DNA of 64,000 nucleotides from Pedobacter boryungensis (lineage in GTDB: Bacteria > Bacteroidota > Bacteroidia > Sphingobacteriales > Sphingobacteriaceae): positions 372,001 to 436,000 of the forward strand of contig NZ_JABMKV010000003.1 in assembly GCF_013204825.1 (NCBI RefSeq), in the 5' to 3' direction. Made by a program: the position numbers and the translations under genes. This document shows positions 36,955 to 46,111 of this stretch, piece by piece (the stretch's first letter is position 1; each line of letters begins with the position of its first letter). The notes under the pieces were generated by a model, which had not been told where the DNA came from, did not search any database, and saw nothing but the letters and a program-made list of their open reading frames with translations.

Positions 36955-37497
36955 CTATAAAATTCCACCCGCTTTCATAGCTTCTCTTTCGCTATCCATT
37001 AGGTGTTTGGGGTCATCATCAATAGCTGGTGCATTAACATTAGTTTTAGTAATGTTTAACTCGTCCATGATATCAACAAAGTTTTTGTAAGTAGATGCAT
37101 CGGTAGGTTTCACCACAATAATGATGTCCTTCCCCATTTTCTCCTTTACTTCTTGTTTGTTTTTCAAGAGCGATTTTTCTATATCTCCAAAGCCTTCAAT
37201 AGTTGGAGTTGATTTACCAGCTTCTCCCATGTACCATGCAATTTTATTATTTTTACCTAATAAAATTGTCATCGTTTGAGATGCCTTTAACTCCAGTTTA
37301 TTTAAATCTTTAACATCTTTATCTGGCTTAGCAATATCCATTGCTAAGGGTTTTGATAAGGAAGTAGTTAGCATAAAGAATGTAATCAATAAGAATGCTA
37401 AATCAACCATTGCCGTTAAATCTACGCGTGTTGATTGTTTCTTACTCCTTACTTTGCCGCCTTTGCCACCGTCCCCGCCTGTATTTAATTCTGCCAT
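36955..37497 (-). CDS. exbD: ExbD/TolR biopolymer transport protein (second copy)
   Basis: A 180-residue protein with one transmembrane helix preceded by STRVDLTAMVDLAFLLITFF (about 21-40), in which the Asp of the helix is the conserved proton-carrying acid. The C-terminal periplasmic domain includes IIIVVKPTDASTYKNFVDIM. Second of two tandem exbD genes. Confidence 0.94.
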   Translation of the reverse strand: MAELNTGGDGGKGGKVRSKKQSTRVDLTAMVDLAFLLITFFMLTTSLSKPLAMDIAKPDKDVKDLNKLELKASQTMTILLGKNNKIAWYMGEAGKSTPTIEGFGDIEKSLLKNKQEVKEKMGKDIIIVVKPTDASTYKNFVDIMDELNITKTNVNAPAIDDDPKHLMDSEREAMKAGGIL

Positions 37498-37518
37498 ATC
37501 TATATTTTATTTAGCAGC

Positions 37519-38127
37519 TTATTCGGCTGTTGTAATTAAACTAAATTTATTAACTTGTTGTTTTTGAAGTACATCTACAATTTTTCTTATTGTAGGATAT
37601 TCTTCTTTTGAGTCTCCTTTAATACTTACTCTCATTTCAGTATTGTGCAATTCTGCAGTAGCTCTACGAGATTGCTCTATCCATCTATATAGTTCTCCAT
37701 TAGTGGTAGAATCTGTTGGTATCCCATTAAGCTTCGCTTCAAATTTTGCACGATCGTCGCCATTTAAATTAATAAACTGCTTTAGGTTACCAAATGGAAC
37801 GCCAAATGATGAAATTACACCAAAACGTTTTGCTTCATCTTCAGTAAATGACGTACCATATAATGTAGCCATTTTCTGTAAAGTCAGTTTTTTTACGTCT
37901 TGACCAATGATCTCCATAAAAACTTTTCCTTTACCGATACTCAATATTGCCAAATCTTTATCAGGCACTTTAAATTGAACCGTAGACGATGGAGTTTTGA
38001 TATCCAACGGATCTGGTTGACGTGAAGTTGCCGTTAAAATAAAGAAAGTTAACAACAAGAAGGCCACATCGCACATTGCGGTCATGTCTACTGAGGTACT
38101 CTTTCTTGGAACTTTTACTCTAGGCAT
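37519..38127 (-). CDS. exbD: ExbD/TolR biopolymer transport protein (first copy)
   Basis: A 202-residue ExbD paralogue with SVDMTAMCDVAFLLLTFFIL (about 12-31). Its periplasmic domain is longer than in the second copy (insertion around 95-150). Two different ExbDs per ExbB is the common Bacteroidota layout. Confidence 0.94.
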   Translation of the reverse strand: MPRVKVPRKSTSVDMTAMCDVAFLLLTFFILTATSRQPDPLDIKTPSSTVQFKVPDKDLAILSIGKGKVFMEIIGQDVKKLTLQKMATLYGTSFTEDEAKRFGVISSFGVPFGNLKQFINLNGDDRAKFEAKLNGIPTDSTTNGELYRWIEQSRRATAELHNTEMRVSIKGDSKEEYPTIRKIVDVLQKQQVNKFSLITTAE

Positions 38128-38168
38128 AATATAAAAATTATAATATTTTAATTAATGATGTTAATTCT

Positions 38169-38190
38169 TCCGGTTTTCCATAAAGCCGGT
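38169..38190 (-). other. Hairpin between exbB and exbD
   Basis: CCGG at both ends encloses a short spacer with partial A/T pairing; read on the minus strand it is preceded by a long T-run from the exbB end. Possibly an mRNA-processing or stability hairpin; too weak to call a terminator. Confidence 0.25.
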
Positions 38191-38211
38191 AAAAAAAAAT
38201 TAAAATAATTT

Positions 38212-39093
38212 CTATTTATGTGTAGAAGCGTAAGTTTGGATGATGCTAAAACCTGCTTCATCAATAGCATAAGTTAATTTATCGATTTTCGAAGTCAAGA
38301 TGTTATACATGATAATCGCTAAAGTAGAAGTACCAATACCTGTAGCTGTGTTAATCAAAGCCTCAGAAATACCAGTTGCCAATGCCGCTTGATCCGGAGC
38401 TCCAGAGTTAGCCAAACCACCAAACGCTTTAATCATACCTGTTACTGTTCCTAATAGACCCATTAATGTACCTACTGATACTAAAGTAGCAATGATTGTT
38501 AAATTTTGCTCTAACATTGGCATTTCTAATGAAGTAGCTTCTTCTATGTCTTTTTGAATAGCTAAACATTTTTGGTCAGTATCCATGTTTTTCTCATCTT
38601 CCATCTCGCCATACTTTTTAAGACCAGATTTAATTACGTTTGCAACTGAACCTTCTTGTTTATCGCATTCTGCAGCAGCTCCTGAAATATTACCTGAACT
38701 TAAAAGTGATTGAATTTTTTTAACAAAAGCATCTAAGCTTCCTTTACCTGTTGCTTTACCGATTACAATTAAACGCTCAATTGAGAATACGAACACCATT
38801 AAAAGCATACCCATCAAAATTGGCACGATAAATCCACCTTTGTAAGCCATACCACCATAATTACCAACTTTAGGTAAAATGTGAGTTGTATCATCATTAA
38901 AGAAAGCCAATGAAACTTGACTATTTGCCTTTGCAATAGAATCATCAATTGTGAAGTTTGATGGTTTACCTAAAACAAAGATGAAAAGTGATATCCCAAT
39001 AAGGATACAAATTGGAATTACAAGAGTTGCAAATAAATTAGATGCAGTTGAGCTCTCTTTTTTAACTGTTGTTGGTTTTGGTGCGTTTGCCAT
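38212..39093 (-). CDS. exbB: ExbB/TolQ/MotA proton-channel protein
   Basis: A 293-residue protein with three transmembrane helices (about 22-43, 80-100 within VPILMGMLLMVFVFSIERL, and 205-260 with TLMGLLGTVTGMIKAF and ALINTATGIGTSTLAI), the MotA/TolQ/ExbB signature. First gene of the TonB-system operon. Confidence 0.95.
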   Translation of the reverse strand: MANAPKPTTVKKESSTASNLFATLVIPICILIGISLFIFVLGKPSNFTIDDSIAKANSQVSLAFFNDDTTHILPKVGNYGGMAYKGGFIVPILMGMLLMVFVFSIERLIVIGKATGKGSLDAFVKKIQSLLSSGNISGAAAECDKQEGSVANVIKSGLKKYGEMEDEKNMDTDQKCLAIQKDIEEATSLEMPMLEQNLTIIATLVSVGTLMGLLGTVTGMIKAFGGLANSGAPDQAALATGISEALINTATGIGTSTLAIIMYNILTSKIDKLTYAIDEAGFSIIQTYASTHK

Positions 39094-39298
39094 TTTTTTT
39101 TAGTTTTTTAGTTTTAGTACTTGTTTTTAATTTAAAAAATTATTTAAATAATATAGTAATACACACAACGTTTAATGAAATCAATTGTTGCGTTTAGCAA
39201 ATTTATAAATTGATTTTAAATTACAAATTAAATAATCGTTATACAATTAATTCGTTACGCTAGCCCCTTTTCTTTTTGAGCTAAGTGTATAACCAAAA

Positions 39299-39325
39299 AA
39301 GATTGTCTTTGTTCGAGACAATCTT
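39299..39325 (-). terminator. pckA terminator
   Basis: AAGATTGTC and GACAATCTT form a 9-bp perfect stem with a 9-base loop, followed on the minus strand by TTTTTT. It lies about 55 bases after the pckA stop. The remainder of the 39094-39298 gap is AT-rich and must contain the exbB promoter; I see no perfect consensus. Confidence 0.85.
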
Positions 39326-39380
39326 CCACAATTAAAACTAAAAATTTAATTAAAAACAAATTTTACGCAAAAAAAATACA

Positions 39381-40985
39381 CTAATGTACGTTTTCAACCA
39401 CTTTTGGAAGTGCATTTTGTATTTCTTCATTTGTAAAATCTTCAAATTGCTTAAAATTTTTTAAAAATGCAGTTGCTAATTCATTAGCCTTGCTATCATA
39501 ATTTTGTTGATTTGACCATGTATTTCTAGGATTTAAAATTTCCGTGGGAACATCCGGGCAATTTGTAGGCATTAACAAACCAAATACAGGATGTGCTATA
39601 AAATCAGCTTTTGCTAAACTACCATTTAAGGCTGCGCTAATCATTGCTCGAGTATAGCTCAACTTCATTCTGCTTCCTATTCCGTAAGGTCCTCCGCTCC
39701 ATCCAGTATTGACTAACCATACATTTACTTGGTTTTTTTCCATTTTTTCTCCCAATAATTTTGCGTACTTCACAGGATGTAAGGGTAAAAATGCTTTGCC
39801 AAAACAAGCAGAGAATGTTAATTGAGGTTCTGTAACGCCAGCTTCTGTACCTGCAACTTTTGCGGTGTAACCAGATATAAAGTGAAACATTGCTTGACCT
39901 GGAGTAAGCTTAGAAATTGGAGGTAATACCCCAAATGCATCGGCTGTTAAGAAAAAAATGTTTTTTGGAATGGGCGCAACCGAAGGTTCTATTGCATTAT
40001 CTATATAGTTTATAGGATAAGCAACTCTAGTATTTTCTGTTTTATCGATATTCGAAAAATCTACATTGCGAGTATCTGGAAAATAGTTAGTGTTTTCTAA
40101 TAAAGAGCCAAATTTAATCGCACTGTAAATTTGAGGTTCATTTTGAGGTGTTAAGTCTATACATTTTGCATAGCAACCCCCTTCAAAATTAAAAACTGAA
40201 TTTTCTCCCCAACCATGTTCATCATCACCAATTAAAGCTCTTTTTGGATCTGCAGATAAGGTTGTTTTTCCTGTTCCTGATAATCCAAAAAATATAGCGG
40301 TATCCCCATCTTCGCCAACATTAGCAGAACAATGCATTGATAAGGTATTTTTTTGTTCTGGCAATACAAAGTTTAATACAGAGAAAATGCCCTTTTTAAT
40401 TTCGCCAGTATAAGCTGTACCGCCTATTAGAATTATCTTTTTTGAAAAATTTAGAATAGAAAAATTAGACTGCCGGGTTCCATCTGTTGACGGATCGGCT
40501 AAAAATGAAGGTGCCGCAATAATTGTCCATTCTGGTTGTTCTGGGAGCTCCTCCTGTGGAAATCTTAAAAATAAGTTATTTGCAAATAGGTTTTGAAATG
40601 CGTTTTCTGTAACTACTCGAATAGTCGTTTTATAATTTTCATCTGCGCATGCATATGCATCGCGAACATAAACCTGTTTAGAATTTAAATGATTCGTTAT
40701 TTTATCAAACAATTGATTGAAGTGTTCTGGGCTAATTTTAATATTAATATCACCCCACCAAACTGTATTTTCGGTTACCTCATCGCAAACTATAAAACGG
40801 TCTTTAGGTGAACGTCCAGTAAATTTACCTGTATCAACTGCTAGTGCACCATTATCAGCTAAAGTTCCTTCTGCATTTTTTAAAGCTTCTTCAACTAATT
40901 CTGCTACACTTAATTGATATTTAATTGTTTTGGCACTTAAATTTAGATAGCCTAAATTAGGTTGCTTTACATTTTTATTGCTCAT
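39381..40985 (-). CDS. pckA: Phosphoenolpyruvate carboxykinase (ATP)
   Basis: A 534-residue gluconeogenic enzyme converting oxaloacetate and ATP to PEP, CO2 and ADP. TGRSPKDRFIV near the N terminus, the kinase-1a P-loop GLSGTGKTTLSADP (about 237-250) and the kinase-2/DDEHGWGENSVFNFEGGCYAK block are diagnostic. Monocistronic. Confidence 0.97.
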   Translation of the reverse strand: MSNKNVKQPNLGYLNLSAKTIKYQLSVAELVEEALKNAEGTLADNGALAVDTGKFTGRSPKDRFIVCDEVTENTVWWGDINIKISPEHFNQLFDKITNHLNSKQVYVRDAYACADENYKTTIRVVTENAFQNLFANNLFLRFPQEELPEQPEWTIIAAPSFLADPSTDGTRQSNFSILNFSKKIILIGGTAYTGEIKKGIFSVLNFVLPEQKNTLSMHCSANVGEDGDTAIFFGLSGTGKTTLSADPKRALIGDDEHGWGENSVFNFEGGCYAKCIDLTPQNEPQIYSAIKFGSLLENTNYFPDTRNVDFSNIDKTENTRVAYPINYIDNAIEPSVAPIPKNIFFLTADAFGVLPPISKLTPGQAMFHFISGYTAKVAGTEAGVTEPQLTFSACFGKAFLPLHPVKYAKLLGEKMEKNQVNVWLVNTGWSGGPYGIGSRMKLSYTRAMISAALNGSLAKADFIAHPVFGLLMPTNCPDVPTEILNPRNTWSNQQNYDSKANELATAFLKNFKQFEDFTNEEIQNALPKVVENVH

Positions 40986-41129
40986 GTGTTTGGTTTAATA
41001 TCAGGCAAAGCTAAGCAGATATTAACGCAAAAAACATGCTTTTTCAGGAAAAATTTTACTTATTGTGGCAAATACACTAACGCGTAAAGTGTTTGAAATC
41101 AGATGTTTAATATAAAAATTAACACTATA

Positions 41130-41516
41130 TTAACCTCCAGATTTTTTTACCTTAAACTCTTCTTTTTGGAGGATTAAAATCACCTTATCTCTAAAATCTC
41201 CTTGTATTAATATTTCTCCATCTTTGGCTGCTCCACCAACTCCGCATTTTGTTTTTAGCATTTTTGCTAAATCCATTAATTTTTCATCACCTCCTCTAAA
41301 CCCAGTAATTAATGTTACTGCTTTACCTCCTCTATTCTTTTTGTCTAAAGTTACTCTTAAATCTTGTTGCGCATTTGAAATTGGTTCATCATTTGCAATT
41401 GTTTCTTCTTCGTAAACAAATGAAGGGTCTGTTGAATACATAATTCCACCAAAATCGTTAATAATCTTTTTTTTCTCTTTTGCCACTATATTGTATTTAA
41501 TTTCTCGAATGTTCAA
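41130..41516 (-). CDS. SUI1/eIF1-type translation factor
   Basis: A 128-residue protein. The C-terminal 75 residues form an SUI1 domain: GKAVTLITGFRGGDEKLMDL, KTKCGVGGAAKDGEILIQGD, KVILILQKEEF. Such bacterial YciH-type proteins may influence initiation fidelity. It starts 2 bases after the lipid-kinase stop and is co-transcribed with it. Confidence 0.9.
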   Translation of the reverse strand: MNIREIKYNIVAKEKKKIINDFGGIMYSTDPSFVYEEETIANDEPISNAQQDLRVTLDKKNRGGKAVTLITGFRGGDEKLMDLAKMLKTKCGVGGAAKDGEILIQGDFRDKVILILQKEEFKVKKSGG

Positions 41517-41518
41517 TT

Positions 41519-42439
41519 TTATTTACTTGTTCCAGTAATTATTTTTAAAGCTGCTGGAATCACTTCGATTTCTAAATTTTCTCCCATAAAATAAGGTTCA
41601 CCATCTAAATGAATAGAATCTTCTTTTACTCTGGTAATTTTAATATTTTTACCTCTAATAATTTCCACTAATCGAGATCTATCTGTTGTTGCTTTTATCA
41701 TTTGATAAGCTAAAAGTGTAATTTTATATAGAGGAAATGGTTTAACAATGCAAACATCTAATAATCCATCAGTTAAAGAGGATTTAGGCGAAATATAAAC
41801 ATTGTTACCGTATTGAGATGAATTCGCAATACTAATTACAAAAGCATCTCTTGTGTAGCTCTTTCCGTCAATTTCAATTTGATAGTTTTGAGGTTTGTAA
41901 TTAATCATTTCTTTTAACCCCATTTCTATGTATCCTTTTAGTCCTCTGCTCTTGTTTCCTGCAAATACTGAACTTATATGAGCATCAAAGCCCATCCCTG
42001 CCATATTAAAAAAGTACTTATCATTTAATTTGGCTGCGTCTATAACTTGTGTGTTAAACGCATTAATTAACTGAATTGCTTTCTTAGAATCCATAGGGAT
42101 TTTCAAGAAACGAGCTAAGCCATTACCAGAACCAAAAGGGATTATGCCTAAAGTTTTATTCAGCTGCATTACCTTAGGCGCAATCTCATTTATTGTTCCA
42201 TCTCCCCCCACTGCAACAATAACATCATAATTTTTATTAGCTGCTTCTTCTGCTAATTCTGCTGCATGACCAACATATTCGGTAAAGCTATAATTTGGAT
42301 TAAATTTAGTTTTATCTAAATAAGTATCAATTAATCCGGGTATTTTTTGTTTTTTTTTACCTCCAGATATTGGATTAATAATAAATAAAATATTTTCTTT
42401 TGACAATTTATAAAGATTTGGTTGCACAAAATACTTCAT
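41519..42439 (-). CDS. Diacylglycerol kinase-family lipid kinase
   Basis: A 306-residue enzyme of the DagK/YegS family. IINPISGGKKK at the N terminus, VAVGGDGTINEIA (nucleotide site) and GIIPFGSGNGLARFLKI are present, then the C-terminal beta-sandwich. It phosphorylates a lipid with ATP; the lipid is not certain. It is divergent from metK and followed by the SUI1 gene. Confidence 0.93.
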   Translation of the reverse strand: MKYFVQPNLYKLSKENILFIINPISGGKKKQKIPGLIDTYLDKTKFNPNYSFTEYVGHAAELAEEAANKNYDVIVAVGGDGTINEIAPKVMQLNKTLGIIPFGSGNGLARFLKIPMDSKKAIQLINAFNTQVIDAAKLNDKYFFNMAGMGFDAHISSVFAGNKSRGLKGYIEMGLKEMINYKPQNYQIEIDGKSYTRDAFVISIANSSQYGNNVYISPKSSLTDGLLDVCIVKPFPLYKITLLAYQMIKATTDRSRLVEIIRGKNIKITRVKEDSIHLDGEPYFMGENLEIEVIPAALKIITGTSK

Positions 42440-42443
42440 AATT

Positions 42444-42474
42444 TTTGACTATTAATAATATTATAGTAATTTTG
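42444..42474 (+). promoter_or_regulatory. metK promoter
   Basis: TTTG at 42444-42447, a 19-base spacer and TAATTTTG at 42467-42474 match the Bacteroidota consensus. Transcription would start near 42480, just before the riboswitch. Confidence 0.75.
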
Positions 42475-42483
42475 CGGTGTTAA

Positions 42484-42552
42484 AAGTGGACTGATTTGCG
42501 ATGCTATGAAATATTAGCGGGATTGCAACCACGTAAAAAAAAGTGCTAACCA
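42484..42552 (+). promoter_or_regulatory. SAM-II-like riboswitch upstream of metK
   Basis: Conserved SAM-II-type blocks occur in order: GTGG then CTGATTT (42486-42496), GGATTGCAACCACG (42519-42532), an A-rich tract and AAGTGCTAA (42541-42549). GTGG can pair with CCAC as stem P1, and the A-rich/GCTAA end can form the pseudoknot with the loop. A small GCTA/TAGC hairpin (about 42503-42518) extends the first loop. The position, between the promoter and the SAM synthetase gene, supports feedback control by S-adenosylmethionine. Confidence 0.75.
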
Positions 42553-42634
42553 ATATCACACTTCCTTTTACTGCCTGTTTACAGGATCAAAATCCATTTT
42601 ACATAATAAGTTTATTAAAGATTAATTATTTAAA

Positions 42635-43885
42635 ATGTCATATTTATTTACATCAGAATCTGTATCTGAAGGTCATCCAGATAAAATTGCAGATCAAATT
42701 TCAGACGCATTAATTGATAACTTTTTAGCATTCGATAGTGAATCTAAGGTGGCGTGTGAAACTTTAGTTACAACAGGCCAAGTTATTTTAGCAGGTGAAG
42801 TTAAATCTAAAACTTATTTAGATGTACAACAAATTGCTAGAGATGTAATCAAAAAAATTGGTTACACGAAAAGTGAATACATGTTTGAGGCAAATTCTTG
42901 TGGAATTTTATCAGCTATTCATGAACAATCACAAGATATTAATCAAGGTGTAGATAGAACTACAAAAGAAGAGCAAGGTGCAGGAGATCAAGGAATGATG
43001 TTTGGTTATGCAACTAACGAAACTGAAAACTATATGCCTTTGGCACTTGATTTATCTCATGCATTATTAATCGAATTAGCTAATTTAAGAAGAGAAAATT
43101 CTGAAATTACATATTTACGTCCAGATGCAAAATCTCAGGTAACTTTAGAATATTCTGATGATAATAAACCACAAAGAATTGATGCAATCGTAATTTCAAC
43201 TCAACATGATGATTTTGATGAGGAATCGGCAATGCTTTCAAAAATTAAATCTGATTTAATTTCTATTTTAATTCCTAGAATTAAAGCAAAATATCCTCAG
43301 TACGCTCATTTATTTAATGATCAAATCACCTATCACATTAATCCAACTGGAAAATTTGTAATTGGTGGTCCACATGGCGATACTGGCCTAACGGGAAGAA
43401 AAATTATTGTTGACACTTACGGAGGAAAAGGCGCTCATGGTGGTGGTGCATTTTCTGGAAAAGATCCAAGTAAAGTAGATAGAAGTGCGGCTTATGCGAC
43501 TCGTCATATTGCTAAAAACTTAGTTGCTGCAGGCATTGCTGATGAGATTTTAGTTCAAGTTAGTTATGCCATTGGAGTTGCAAAACCAACTTCAATAAAT
43601 GTAGTTACTTATGGCACTTCTAAAGTGAATTTAACTGATGGTGAAATCAGTAAAAAAGTAGAAACGATTTTCGATATGCGCCCTTATTTCATCGAGCAAC
43701 GCTTAAAATTAAGAAACCCAATTTATAGTGAAACTGCAGCTTACGGGCACATGGGGCGTACACCTGAAACGGTTACAAAAACTTTTAAAACACCAAATGG
43801 TGAAGAAAGAGCAGTAACTGTTGAATTATTTACTTGGGAAAAACTTGATTTCGTAGATAAAGTAAAGGCTGCATTTGGTTTATAA
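42635..43885 (+). CDS. metK: S-adenosylmethionine synthetase
   Basis: A 416-residue enzyme making SAM from methionine and ATP. Signatures are [17 protein letters not shown] near 12-28, [12 protein letters not shown] near 119-130 and [19 protein letters not shown] near 268-286. Length is slightly above the usual 380-400. It is expressed from its own promoter through a SAM-II-like leader with about 80 further bases before the ATG. Confidence 0.98.
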   Translation: MSYLFTSESVSEGHPDKIADQISDALIDNFLAFDSESKVACETLVTTGQVILAGEVKSKTYLDVQQIARDVIKKIGYTKSEYMFEANSCGILSAIHEQSQDINQGVDRTTKEEQGAGDQGMMFGYATNETENYMPLALDLSHALLIELANLRRENSEITYLRPDAKSQVTLEYSDDNKPQRIDAIVISTQHDDFDEESAMLSKIKSDLISILIPRIKAKYPQYAHLFNDQITYHINPTGKFVIGGPHGDTGLTGRKIIVDTYGGKGAHGGGAFSGKDPSKVDRSAAYATRHIAKNLVAAGIADEILVQVSYAIGVAKPTSINVVTYGTSKVNLTDGEISKKVETIFDMRPYFIEQRLKLRNPIYSETAAYGHMGRTPETVTKTFKTPNGEERAVTVELFTWEKLDFVDKVKAAFGL

Positions 43886-43908
43886 TCATTAGTACATTAA
43901 ATATATTA

Positions 43909-43938
43909 AAGCCTTCCAGTTATACTAGAAGGCTTTTT
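43909..43938. terminator. metK terminator
   Basis: AGCCTTC and GAAGGCT form a 7-bp stem with an 11-base loop, then TTTTTT on the plus strand. It lies between the convergent metK and exbD-like ends. Confidence 0.85.
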
Positions 43939-43943
43939 TGTTA

Positions 43944-44477
43944 TTATATTCCCTTTTCTTTTAAAAACACTTTTTCTTGATCAGCAATATATTTATCATC
44001 TATAGCGTAAGATTTAATATTCGAAATATTCATTTCATCAATTATATCTACAAAGTTTTTATAGGTTGAAGTATTAGTTGGTTTAATAATTACCAACATT
44101 TCCTTTTCTCGATCAGTGGTGTGATTCTTAGCAACTCTTAGTTTATTCAGGAGGATCACTTTTTTGATAGAAGTCAAATTAATCATTTGCATTGCAGCAT
44201 TTTTCGCTTCTCCCGTATAATAAACTGCCTGGTTATTTTTTCCTAAAAGGATAGTCATTGTTCGAGATGCTGGATAATCGGCATAATCAATTGGTTTTGA
44301 GGGGACTGGTTTAGCAATTTCTAGAGCCTTCATTTTAGCTAAAGAAGTTGTTAGCATAAAAAATGTAATTAACAAAAATGCTAAATCTACCATTGCAGTT
44401 AAATCTACACTTGGTAGAGGTTTTTTGGTTCTCCCATTTACAGCCTTGCCGTTTTGTGGAATGTTAAGTGATGCCAT
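43944..44477 (-). CDS. Orphan ExbD/TolR-family protein
   Basis: A 177-residue ExbD with one helix after LPSVDLTAMVDLAFLLITFF (about 22-41) and a C-terminal domain similar to that of the second exbD in the main operon (IIKPTNTSTYKNFVDIIDEM). It stands alone with no exbB beside it. It may mix with ExbB from the main locus. Confidence 0.9.
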   Translation of the reverse strand: MASLNIPQNGKAVNGRTKKPLPSVDLTAMVDLAFLLITFFMLTTSLAKMKALEIAKPVPSKPIDYADYPASRTMTILLGKNNQAVYYTGEAKNAAMQMINLTSIKKVILLNKLRVAKNHTTDREKEMLVIIKPTNTSTYKNFVDIIDEMNISNIKSYAIDDKYIADQEKVFLKEKGI

Positions 44478-44603
44478 ACTTGCTTAGTTTTTAATAGGAT
44501 GACATTTGATCACATATTTCATAATCTGTTTTAAATTATCTATTTAAAATAAAAAACCAATTTCATTTGTCGTTGTTTTTACGTTACATAAACATTAAAA
44601 ATC

Positions 44604-44951
44604 ATGGAACAGCCAGTAGAAATGAACACTTTGAGCCAAATATTAGAGAAACTAAGACTTAAAGGAAAAGACAATGAAATTAGAATGTCAGATCATGGAA
44701 AAATGCAATCGGTTAATTTCAATAAAATATATACACCTGAGGAATTAACAATTGTAAAAACATATCGATTTGAAGGAATGTCTGACCCTGCAGATAATTC
44801 TGTTCTTTATATAGTAGAGGATAACGAAAAAAACATAGGTTACATTTTAGATGCTTATGGCATTTATTCCGATAACGATGGCCCTACTTTCGACGATTTT
44901 TTAAAGAAGATACCTGTAGCAGATCGTGATGAGCAAGAGCTATTTAGCTAG
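44604..44951 (+). CDS. Hypothetical protein
   Basis: A 115-residue soluble, acidic protein with no recognised domain. It has no signal peptide. It contains KTYRFEGMSDPADNSVLYIVED and a very acidic C terminus (SDNDGPTFDDFLKKI). Start ATG at 44604. It ends 31 bases before the LacI operator palindrome and could be a phosphotransfer- or stress-related small protein, but nothing firm can be said. Confidence 0.75.
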   Translation: MEQPVEMNTLSQILEKLRLKGKDNEIRMSDHGKMQSVNFNKIYTPEELTIVKTYRFEGMSDPADNSVLYIVEDNEKNIGYILDAYGIYSDNDGPTFDDFLKKIPVADRDEQELFS

Positions 44952-44982
44952 GTTAAATGACCAGATAATAATTAATTTAGCA

Positions 44983-44992
44983 CAAACGTTTG
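44983..44992. promoter_or_regulatory. LacI-family operator (copy 1)
   Basis: A perfect 10-base palindrome CAAACGTTTG, extended as ACAAACGTTTGAT, 57 bases before the regulator ATG. The central CG palindrome is the standard form of LacI-family operators, and the same decamer recurs upstream of the oxidoreductase gene. Confidence 0.75.
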
Positions 44993-45049
44993 ATATCAAT
45001 ATGTAGTATAAAATAGTTATCTTCGAAAGCCGTTTGGCGCAACAGACAG

Positions 45050-46072
45050 ATGATTAAGAAACCAATTACCATTAAAGAAATCGCGAAGAAACTAAATTTG
45101 TCTATTTCTACAGTTTCTAGAGCATTACATGGCCATCCAAGCATTAGCTTAAGTACACAACAAAAAGTGAAACTTATGGCTAAAGAAATGGAATATGAGC
45201 CTAATCAAACTGCTATTTTTTTTCAAAAAGGGAGAACGTATACAATAGGTGTAATTTTACCAGAGCTTGCAGAAGCATTTTTTGCTTCTGCAATTAGTGC
45301 AATTGAAGATATTGCCTATAAAAAAAATTATACTGTTTTATTGGCTCAATCTCATGATGAGGAAGGAAGAGAAAAACAATTAGTAGAAAAAATGAAAAAC
45401 CATAGAATTGATGGCTTACTGGTTTCTGTAGCTAAAACAACTTCTAATTTTGATCATTTTGAATTGTTAAGAAAACATCAAATTCCTGTTGTATTTTTTG
45501 ATAGAATTCCTCCAATTAAAAACATTCACTATGTGGCTTGCAATATAGAAACAGGAAGTATTGAGGCTGTTAATTATTTATTAAAAAGAGGTCATCGTAG
45601 CATTGGCTTAATTAACGGACCAAACACGCTTGTTGCTAGCGGACAAAGAAAAGAAGGCTATATAAAAGCACTCTATAAAAATAGATTAAAATATGATCCT
45701 ACTTTAATTGTAGATTGTGATTTAACAGAAGCCGGTACCAAAACAGCATTAGAGACCCTATTAAATCATAAACGCAAACCCACAGCTATAGTAACATTCA
45801 ATGATTATGTATCTGCTTTTGCGATTAAATCTTTAAGACGCTTTAACTTAAATACGGATCAGGAAATTGAATTTGTTAGTTATGCAAATTCTTCAATTAT
45901 AGGTTTTATGGAGCATCCTCCAGTAGCTTCGGTTGAGCAATTTCCTACTATACAAGGACAAAAAGCTATTGATACTTTATTAGATTTATTAAATAGCGAT
46001 GTGAACGAAGAAACCCAAGGATATTATAAAACAATAATTGAATCGCAGCTTATTGAAACCCATAAAGATTAA
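45050..46072 (+). CDS. LacI-family transcription regulator
   Basis: A 340-residue regulator. The LacI HTH (ITIKEIAKKLNLSISTVSRAL, about 6-26) and hinge helix are followed by a periplasmic-binding-protein-like sensor domain (TIGVILPELAEAFFASAI onwards). Such proteins respond to sugars or derivatives. CAAACGTTTG palindromes lie before its own gene and before the Gfo/Idh gene 1.4 kb away, so it probably controls both. Confidence 0.94.
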   Translation: MIKKPITIKEIAKKLNLSISTVSRALHGHPSISLSTQQKVKLMAKEMEYEPNQTAIFFQKGRTYTIGVILPELAEAFFASAISAIEDIAYKKNYTVLLAQSHDEEGREKQLVEKMKNHRIDGLLVSVAKTTSNFDHFELLRKHQIPVVFFDRIPPIKNIHYVACNIETGSIEAVNYLLKRGHRSIGLINGPNTLVASGQRKEGYIKALYKNRLKYDPTLIVDCDLTEAGTKTALETLLNHKRKPTAIVTFNDYVSAFAIKSLRRFNLNTDQEIEFVSYANSSIIGFMEHPPVASVEQFPTIQGQKAIDTLLDLLNSDVNEETQGYYKTIIESQLIETHKD

Positions 46073-46080
46073 ATAAAAAA

Positions 46081-46100
46081 GGCTGAAATTTCTTTCAGCC
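46081..46100 (-). terminator. Terminator of the Gfo/Idh gene
   Basis: GGCTGAAA and TTTCAGCC form an 8-bp stem with a 4-base loop, followed on the minus strand by TTTTTTATTT. On the plus strand no T-run follows. Confidence 0.8.
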
Positions 46101-46111
46101 CACTTTAAATC

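Noticed and set aside
38169..38190. Terminator between exbB and the first exbD
   Set aside because: The stem is only about 4-7 bp and the T-run is on the wrong side for the minus-strand transcript.
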